Shown here: positions 6,648 through 11,020 of the stretch, in pieces
Layout of the letters: the number at the start of each line of letters is the position of its first letter
How positions within the stretch are numbered: position 1 is the stretch's first letter
Notes under the pieces: generated by a model
The model's database searches: none
What the model was told of the DNA's origin: nothing
What the model saw: the letters and a program-made list of their open reading frames with translations, nothing else
DNA from: DAIDKA01 sp035485475
GTDB lineage: Bacteria; Pseudomonadota; Gammaproteobacteria; Steroidobacterales; Steroidobacteraceae
NCBI GenBank assembly: GCA_035485475.1
Contig: DATHOA010000055.1
Location: 1-11,020 of the forward strand
Length of the DNA stretch: 11,020 nucleotides
Reading direction: 5' to 3'
Made by a program: the position numbers and the translations under genes

Positions 6648-6944
6648 CTAGTCGCCCCGGCCGACCACCAGCGACTCAAGCGTCCCGGCGGCGTCGACTT
6701 CCACCTTGAACTCGATGGGCTGACAGCACACCTGGCAGTCCTCGATGTAGGTCGCGGAGCCGGCGCTCAGATCGATCAGCGTTTCGAAGGACTCACCGCA
6801 ATACGGGCACTGGACCGGATGAAACTCGCTGCCCTGCGCCAAGTCGCCGACCGGCTCCCCGGCCCCCGGCTCGAATACCGGTTCCAGTCCGTACGCGGCG
6901 TCGATCTGCCGTGCGGCATCGACTGGCGCGGATTTGCGTTTCAC
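6648..6944 (-). CDS. CPXCG-motif cysteine-rich protein
   Basis: This 98-residue protein carries the signature of the CPXCG cysteine-rich family: CPYCGESFETLID (C46, C49) and, about 20 residues later, CQVCCQPIEF (C70, C73, C74). Two CxxC pairs suggest a small zinc ribbon, but the family function is not established. Typical members are about 60 residues; here the first 40 or so form an extra, probably disordered region rich in acidic residues, Pro and Gly. It starts at a GTG that overlaps the preceding TGA stop by 4 bases (GTGA, 6941-6944), which supports this start and translational coupling to the oxidoreductase gene. Confidence 0.85.
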   Translation of the reverse strand: MKRKSAPVDAARQIDAAYGLEPVFEPGAGEPVGDLAQGSEFHPVQCPYCGESFETLIDLSAGSATYIEDCQVCCQPIEFKVEVDAAGTLESLVVGRGD

Positions 6945-7816
6945 TGCCAGGCCTTGATCGCTTCGCTGTTGTCGCGGCTGTAGCCCAACGCATCGCGGGC
7001 CTGGTCGAAGCGCGCACTGACCAGTCGCACCAGCGGTGCATCGAAATTGAGGTCGCGTGTCAGATCGGCCGCGATCTTCACATCCTTGGCCAGCAGCCCC
7101 AGCGCAAAGCCCGTGGCGAACTTGCCCCCGATCACATGCTCGCGCAGCGTCATGTCGGTGTGGAAATTGCGACCCGTGGACACATTGAGGATGTCCACCA
7201 TCCGGCCCGGGTCGAGGCCGAAGCGCTCGCCGGCGATCAAGGCTTCGGCACAGGCGGCGAATCCGGCGGCCGCGACGAAATTGTTCAGCGCCTTCATGGC
7301 ATGACCGGTGCCGAGGCCACCCGTGTCGAATAACCGATCTCCCATGGTGCGCAACAGGGGGCGGGCGCGTTCGATGGCTGCCTGGTCATCGCCCCCGATC
7401 ATGATCGCCAGGGTGCCGAGAACCGCCCGTGGGACACCACCGGACACGGGCGCATCAATCAGCACGATGCCGTGCTCCCCCAAGGCCGCCCCCAGCCGCC
7501 GCGTGCCGGTCGGATCCGCCGAACTCATGTCGATCGCGATCGTGCCGCGCCGCAGCCGTGCGGCGAGACCGTCACGCAGGTACACCTCGCTCACCACCAG
7601 GCCCGTGGGCAGCATGGTCACGACGAAGTCCGCCGCGGCCAGATCATCGAGGGTGGCCGCCGCGCGGCAGCCATGTGCGGCGGCGACCTTGCGTGCCTGC
7701 TGCGCTGAACTGTCGAAGACCGTCACGTCATGGCCCGCGCGGGCCATGCACGCGGCCATCGGCGCGCCCATATTGCCGACGCCTATGATTGCGACCTTCA
7801 TGGCAGCGACGCTCAT
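6941..7816 (-). CDS. 3-hydroxyisobutyrate dehydrogenase-family NAD(P)-dependent oxidoreductase
   Basis: A cytoplasmic beta-hydroxyacid dehydrogenase of 291 residues. It has the Rossmann nucleotide loop GVGNMG at 12-17, the substrate loop DAPVSGG at 121-127, and the catalytic lysine K175 in HAMKALNN, with K244 in LLAKD further on. D35 at the end of the second strand (VTVFDSS) suggests NAD rather than NADP preference. Family enzymes oxidise short beta-hydroxyacids or reduce semialdehydes and glyoxylate-like compounds; which one cannot be told. The start at 7816 overlaps the upstream stop as ATGA (7813-7816). An internal ATG at 7801 starts nearer the Rossmann strand but has no Shine-Dalgarno and would lose the overlap. 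Confidence 0.92.
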   Translation of the reverse strand: MSVAAMKVAIIGVGNMGAPMAACMARAGHDVTVFDSSAQQARKVAAAHGCRAAATLDDLAAADFVVTMLPTGLVVSEVYLRDGLAARLRRGTIAIDMSSADPTGTRRLGAALGEHGIVLIDAPVSGGVPRAVLGTLAIMIGGDDQAAIERARPLLRTMGDRLFDTGGLGTGHAMKALNNFVAAAGFAACAEALIAGERFGLDPGRMVDILNVSTGRNFHTDMTLREHVIGGKFATGFALGLLAKDVKIAADLTRDLNFDAPLVRLVSARFDQARDALGYSRDNSEAIKAWQ

Positions 7817-8211
7817 GGCTTGCCGCCCGCGCCCTGGCGCGCGAGCACTTCCGCGGCGGCATTGAACGCCTCGACGCCACAGGGGACGCCGGCATAGACC
7901 ATGGTATGCAGGAGGGTTTCGCGAATCTCCTCGACCGTCGCGCCGTTGGCCAACGCCCCGGCAACGTGCACTTTGATCTGGTTCGGCTTGCTCAGCGCCG
8001 TCAGCGCCGCAAGCGTGAGCAGGCTGCGTGTCTTGCGATCCAGGCCCGGTCGGCTCCAGGTTTCGCCGAAGCAGTAGCGGGTGACGATTTCCTCCAGCGG
8101 CCGGTTGAAATCGGTGGCCTGCGCCAGGCGCTCCTCGGCGCCGCCGGGGCCAAACATCTCACGCCGTATCTTCATTCCTGCGGTAAATGCCGCGTCGTTG
8201 CTGTCAGTCAT
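7813..8211 (-). CDS. Carboxymuconolactone decarboxylase-family protein
   Basis: This 132-residue all-helical protein matches the CMD (PcaC-like) family: GLDRKTRSLLTLAALTAL, then KVHVAGALANGATVEEIRETLLHT and MVYAGVPCGVEAFNAA. PcaC decarboxylates 4-carboxymuconolactone in protocatechuate breakdown. The CxxC motif of the AhpD-type peroxidase branch is absent, which favours the decarboxylase-like branch. No other protocatechuate gene is nearby, so the exact substrate is open. The start at 8211 is set by the homologous region, by GGGGG just upstream, and by an 8-base overlap with the PQQ dehydrogenase stop (ATGACTGA). The frame is open further upstream to 8466, but that extension is a shadow of the PQQ gene. 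Confidence 0.9.
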   Translation of the reverse strand: MTDSNDAAFTAGMKIRREMFGPGGAEERLAQATDFNRPLEEIVTRYCFGETWSRPGLDRKTRSLLTLAALTALSKPNQIKVHVAGALANGATVEEIRETLLHTMVYAGVPCGVEAFNAAAEVLARQGAGGKP

Positions 8212-10078
8212 GATGCCCCCATTGCTGGTAGAGATAATCGGTGACGTCGTTGATGCTCTGCTCATTGAGCAGATCCGGATACATCTTCGGCATCGGCAGT
8301 TTCGGACTCTTGATGTAGGCGCGGGTGGTGGCCTGGTTCTGGCGCGCGACGGCGACGCTGAGCTTGTGATCGGGAACGAGGTTCCCGTCCGGCCCGTGAC
8401 AGGCGACGCATACCTGGCTGTACAGGCGTCGGCCAGCCGCCAGATCCGGCGCACCCGCAGGCCCATTCGCCGCCACCTTGGCGGGCGCGGCGAGCGGACC
8501 CGCGCCGCTCAAGGTCTTGGGATTGAGGGCCATGATCACGACACTCGGCAGGCCGAGTGCGCCGAAGGCATTGCGGGAGATATTGCCATCCGCGAAGGCG
8601 ACGTACTGATGCCCGCCGGCCTCATACGTGACCACTCCGCCGGCCAGCGCACCGCCGGTTTGTACCTTGTTGACGACGGCGCCGCTCTTGCTGTCGAAGA
8701 CAAACAGATTGCCGCCCAGGTCACCCGCGAAGGTCACACCGCCGGCGGTGGGCGTAATGCCGGCCACCACGGGCTTGTCGGTGTGGTACTTCCAGCGCAC
8801 CGCGCCGGTAACGCTGTCGAGGGAGGTAATCCAGCCCGTCGTCGGCCCATCGGGCGCGACCGAGCCGCCGAAGCTCAGGCCGCCGGGTGTGTATTCGGTG
8901 GCACCCGGACCGAGCTTGACGATGAAGCAGGCGTCCACCGCTCCGGTCACCAGTGAATGATTGAGGCGGTCCAAGGCCGGACCATTCCACTCGACTCCGC
9001 CGGCGTAGCCCGGGCACATGCGCGAGCCTTCCTTGGTGGGCATCTTGGGCATGCGCTCGATGGTGGTCACCGGCACGCGGAACAGCTGCAGGTGCGTATC
9101 ACGGTCGATCGCGGTCACATAGCCGTCCTTGCCGCCGAACACCAGGTAGTCGCGCGCACCGGCAATTCGGTACAGCACCGGTGGTGCGACCATGTCGAGG
9201 TCCATCCAGTCCTCCGGCGTACCCTGGTGCCACCACTTGAGCGCACCGGTGCGTGCATCCAGCACCACGATCGAATCCGTGAACAGGTTCGCGCCGGGGC
9301 GGTAGGCCTTATCGATGTCCGGCCAGGGATTGCCGACCGGAACGAACAGCTCGCCACTGGAAACATCCAGGGTCATCGCGCCCCAGATGCCACCACCGCC
9401 GGTCTTGGCAGTTCCCGGGCGCTGCCAGGTCTCGGCGCCGACGTCCTTGCCCATCGGGATCGTATTGAAGCGCCACAGCTCGCGGCCGTTTTCGGCATCG
9501 AAGGCCATCACGCGCCCGCGCGCCCCGAGTTCGCTGCCGCTGATGCCCATATAGACGACTGCGCCCCAGGCCAGTGGCGCCGCCGCCGATGATTCCCCCA
9601 GCGCCGGTGAGCCGATGACCGTCTTCCACAACAGCTTGCCGGTTGCCGCATCGAGCGCGATCAACCGGTCATCGGGGGTGCCGCGGAACACGCGACCGTT
9701 CAGGACCGCAACGCCGCGGGTCGAAGGCGAGTTGCGATCGTCGTCGGGGGTGTAGGTGAAGCGCCAGAGCAGGGCGCAGGTGGTGGCGTTGATGGCCACG
9801 GTCTCGCGGCCGGTACCGGTGTAGATCACACCGTCGACGACGATCAGATCCGAATGCATCGAGGTGGGGCCATCGATCTGCACGCGGCACACCTCACCCA
9901 GCTGCGTCGCATTGGCCGGGGTAATCTCCTTCAGTGGGGAGAAGCGCTGGCCATCGAGATGGTTGTTGTAAGTGAGCCATTGCGCGCCCGGACTGGTCTC
10001 CTGGGCGCCACAGATGGCGGCGCAGGCGCTGGCGAACAGCGCGATGAGGCCGCGTTTGAGAAATGTAGGCTGCGACAT
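8204..10078 (-). CDS. PQQ-dependent quinohaemoprotein dehydrogenase
   Basis: A periplasmic enzyme of 624 residues with a signal peptide (about 1-25, GA then QE). A beta-propeller with repeated LIALDAATGKLLW-like tryptophan-docking blades covers about 30-525, followed by a C-terminal cytochrome c domain with CVACH at 557-561 and a Met ligand at M596 or M599. Residues expected at the PQQ and metal site are visible: E183 (SGSELGARG), N250 (VPVGNPW) and the acidic DWMDLD segment with D293 and D295. The vicinal Cys pair of classic methanol and ethanol dehydrogenases (CCDVVNRG) is missing; the matching segment reads NSPSTRGVAV. It would oxidise an alcohol or aldehyde and pass electrons through its haem. 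AGGGGG lies 4 bases upstream. No PQQ synthesis genes are in the window. It heads a coupled operon and follows rpiA by 43 bases. Confidence 0.93.
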   Translation of the reverse strand: MSQPTFLKRGLIALFASACAAICGAQETSPGAQWLTYNNHLDGQRFSPLKEITPANATQLGEVCRVQIDGPTSMHSDLIVVDGVIYTGTGRETVAINATTCALLWRFTYTPDDDRNSPSTRGVAVLNGRVFRGTPDDRLIALDAATGKLLWKTVIGSPALGESSAAAPLAWGAVVYMGISGSELGARGRVMAFDAENGRELWRFNTIPMGKDVGAETWQRPGTAKTGGGGIWGAMTLDVSSGELFVPVGNPWPDIDKAYRPGANLFTDSIVVLDARTGALKWWHQGTPEDWMDLDMVAPPVLYRIAGARDYLVFGGKDGYVTAIDRDTHLQLFRVPVTTIERMPKMPTKEGSRMCPGYAGGVEWNGPALDRLNHSLVTGAVDACFIVKLGPGATEYTPGGLSFGGSVAPDGPTTGWITSLDSVTGAVRWKYHTDKPVVAGITPTAGGVTFAGDLGGNLFVFDSKSGAVVNKVQTGGALAGGVVTYEAGGHQYVAFADGNISRNAFGALGLPSVVIMALNPKTLSGAGPLAAPAKVAANGPAGAPDLAAGRRLYSQVCVACHGPDGNLVPDHKLSVAVARQNQATTRAYIKSPKLPMPKMYPDLLNEQSINDVTDYLYQQWGHHD

Positions 10079-10085
10079 GAATCCC

Positions 10086-10104
10086 CCTGCTTGGTTTTAG
10101 CAGG
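10086..10104 (-). promoter_or_regulatory. Hairpin overlapping the Shine-Dalgarno of the PQQ dehydrogenase gene
   Basis: In the leftward RNA, CCUGCU pairs perfectly with AGCAGG across a 7-base loop (AAAACCA). The 3' arm runs into the AGGGGG that serves as ribosome-binding site. Opening and closing of this stem could modulate translation of the operon's first gene. There is no U-tract, so it is not a terminator, and read-through from rpiA remains possible. Confidence 0.4.
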
Positions 10105-10121
10105 TGTCATTAAACCGCCCT

Positions 10122-10778
10122 TTACAGCTGTTTCACACCTGTGTCGTCGCCCAGCAGCAGCACATCGGCCGGCCGCTGCGCAAACAGGCCGACCGTGACC
10201 ACTCCCGGGATCTGATTCAACGCTGACTCAAGCGCTACCGGGTCGGTGATGCTGAGGTCGTGCACGTCGAGGATGTGATTGCCGTTGTCGGTGATATACC
10301 CCGCGCGCAGCACCGGGCGGCCACCGATCGCGCTCAAACGGCGGCCCACGAGTGCGCGCGCCATGGGAATGACTTCCACCGGCAGTGGGAAGGCGCCGAG
10401 GGTGGCGACCAGTTTGCTGGCATCGGCTATGCAGACGAAGACCCTGGATACTGCCGCGACGATCTTCTCGCGGGTCAGTGCACCGCCACCCCCCTTGATG
10501 AGCTGGCGGGCGGCGTTGGTCTCATCCGCCCCATCGATATAGACCGGCAGCTCCCCCACTTCATTGAGGTCGAGTACCGGGATGCCGGCCGCTTCCAGCA
10601 GTCGGGTGGACTGGTTGGAGCTGGAGACGACGGCCTTGAGGTTGCCCCGGTCGGCCGCGATGAAGTTGATGAAGTGCTCCACCGTGCTGCCCGTACCGAT
10701 GCCGATGACCTCATGATCCGCCAGCCACGGCAGCGCGGCCTGTGCGGCGCGGCGCTTGTTTTCCAGTGTATTCGTCAT
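10122..10778 (-). CDS. rpiA: Ribose-5-phosphate isomerase A
   Basis: A cytoplasmic enzyme that interconverts ribose 5-phosphate and ribulose 5-phosphate in the pentose phosphate pathway. The 218 residues match E. coli RpiA (219) almost end to end: GIGTGSTVEHFI (phosphate loop), VSSSNQST, VYIDGADE with D82 and D85, IKGGGGALTREKI with K95 and the catalytic base E104, then FPLPVEVIPMA, and PGVVTVGLFA near the end. GGAG lies 6 bases before the ATG at 10778. The PQQ dehydrogenase gene begins 43 bases downstream with no terminator between, so partial co-transcription is possible. Confidence 0.97.
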   Translation of the reverse strand: MTNTLENKRRAAQAALPWLADHEVIGIGTGSTVEHFINFIAADRGNLKAVVSSSNQSTRLLEAAGIPVLDLNEVGELPVYIDGADETNAARQLIKGGGGALTREKIVAAVSRVFVCIADASKLVATLGAFPLPVEVIPMARALVGRRLSAIGGRPVLRAGYITDNGNHILDVHDLSITDPVALESALNQIPGVVTVGLFAQRPADVLLLGDDTGVKQL

Positions 10779-10808
10779 CGATCGCTCCGCAAGACCCTAC
10801 CCCAGAAA

Positions 10809-10840
10809 CGACTGTGCCCGCTTTCGCGGGCACACAGTCG
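10809..10840 (-). repeat. Bulged hairpin, REP-like or weak terminator
   Basis: CGACTGTGCCCGC (10809-10821) pairs with GCGGGCACACAGTCG (10826-10840) across a 4-base loop that reads GAAA in the leftward RNA, with one 2-base bulge. The core CCCGCTTTCGCGGG resembles the arms of dispersed palindromic repeats in many proteobacteria. Leftward, the stem is followed only by TTTCT, so it would be a weak terminator. It could end the small peptide transcript or sit in the rpiA leader. Confidence 0.5.
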
Positions 10841-10857
10841 ATCTGCTTTCGACCCGG

Positions 10858-10881
10858 GGACGCGGCATTGCTGCCGCGTCC
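10858..10881 (-). terminator. Perfect 10-bp hairpin 11 bases after the small peptide gene
   Basis: GGACGCGGCA (10858-10867) and TGCCGCGTCC (10872-10881) form a perfect 10-bp stem with a TTGC loop, which is GCAA (a GNRA tetraloop) in the leftward RNA. No U-tract follows. It may act with the second hairpin downstream to end or protect the small mRNA. It is called a terminator for its position, not for complete structure. Confidence 0.4.
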
Positions 10882-10892
10882 ACCGGTTGCAG

Positions 10893-10943
10893 CTACTTCT
10901 TCTTCGCTGCTTTCTTCTTGGCCTTCTTTTTTGCCTTAGCCAT
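10893..10943 (-). CDS. Putative 16-residue lysine-rich peptide
   Basis: A tiny reading frame translates as MAKAKKKAKKKAAKKK, then TAG. It contains only Lys and Ala after the Met, so it would be extremely basic and could bind nucleic acid or ribosomes; it resembles the repeat tails of histone H1-like bacterial proteins. No family is assigned. Support for expression: GGAG 7 bases upstream of the ATG, a good promoter about 35 bases upstream, no in-frame start further upstream, and hairpins just downstream. Codons alternate between AAG and AAA and between GCT, GCA, GCC and GCG, so it is not a simple nucleotide repeat. It could instead be a leader peptide for rpiA, which starts 114 bases further on. 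Confidence 0.55.
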   Translation of the reverse strand: MAKAKKKAKKKAAKKK

Positions 10944-10977
10944 GATAGATCTCCAGTTAGGGTTAGTCCGAGGTCGG

Positions 10978-11005
10978 AGTATACGCACGCGAATTGAAAT
11001 TACAA
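10978..11005 (-). promoter_or_regulatory. Predicted sigma70 promoter for the lysine-rich peptide gene
   Basis: On the minus strand, TTGTAA (11000-11005) and TATACT (10978-10983) are 16 bases apart, matching the consensus at four and five of six positions. Transcription would start near 10971 and give a short leader of about 28 bases. Just downstream lies TCCGA-GG-TCGGA (10967-10978), an imperfectly extended inverted repeat at the likely start site that could be an operator. Confidence 0.55.
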
Positions 11006-11020
11006 GCAAGAAGGAGTAGG

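Noticed and set aside
8212..8466. Upstream extension of the CMD-family frame
   Set aside because: It is an out-of-frame shadow of the PQQ dehydrogenase haem domain, rich in Arg/Ser/Pro; the start at 8211 has a ribosome site and family length.
1..11020. CRISPR array, transposon, phage, toxin-antitoxin or defence system
   Set aside because: No spaced direct repeats, transposase, integrase, nuclease-helicase or small paired toxin genes were seen.

Overview
The window is about 11 kb of GC-rich bacterial chromosome. Several genes point to a gammaproteobacterium, possibly Nevskiales, Steroidobacterales or Xanthomonadales; that finer placement is inference. The pointers are a di-iron Coq7 ubiquinone hydroxylase, an rplM-rpsI pair, an E. 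coli-type RpiA and a tRNA-Gln with encoded CCA. Core housekeeping genes sit at both ends. Between them lies an accessory block of mostly exported redox enzymes and hydrolases. No transposase, phage gene, CRISPR array or defence gene was seen.

Layout, left to right. The first 35 bases are the possible start of a leftward gene that runs off the window. coq7 follows on the minus strand. A 333-base divergent intergenic region holds a good sigma70-type promoter and two palindromes. Then come rplM and rpsI on the plus strand, a tRNA-Gln(CTG) 27 bases after rpsI, and a strong intrinsic terminator that probably ends the whole unit. A leftward two-gene unit encodes a membrane-anchored cytochrome with nine CXXCH haem sites and an exported SnoaL/DUF4440-like protein. 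Divergent from it is an exported CE15 (glucuronoyl esterase)-like hydrolase.

The rest is leftward. A 16-residue lysine-rich peptide gene with its own promoter and Shine-Dalgarno sits at the right edge, followed by two perfect or near-perfect hairpins and rpiA. After rpiA comes a compact chain: a PQQ quinohaemoprotein dehydrogenase, a carboxymuconolactone decarboxylase-family protein, a 3-hydroxyisobutyrate dehydrogenase-family oxidoreductase, a CPXCG cysteine-rich protein and an exported alpha/beta hydrolase. The first four of these overlap by 8, 4 and 4 bases, so they are almost certainly one translationally coupled operon. The hydrolase follows 36 bases later.

Inferred joint role: exported esterases release a substrate, the PQQ enzyme oxidises it in the periplasm and passes electrons to cytochrome c, and the cytosolic NAD(P)-dependent and CMD-family enzymes process the product. 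The substrate cannot be read from the sequence. A plant-polymer or aromatic substrate is plausible from the CE15-like and CMD-family members, but unproven. The least conventional items are the 16-residue polylysine peptide gene, the nine-haem fusion cytochrome and the coupled PQQ operon.
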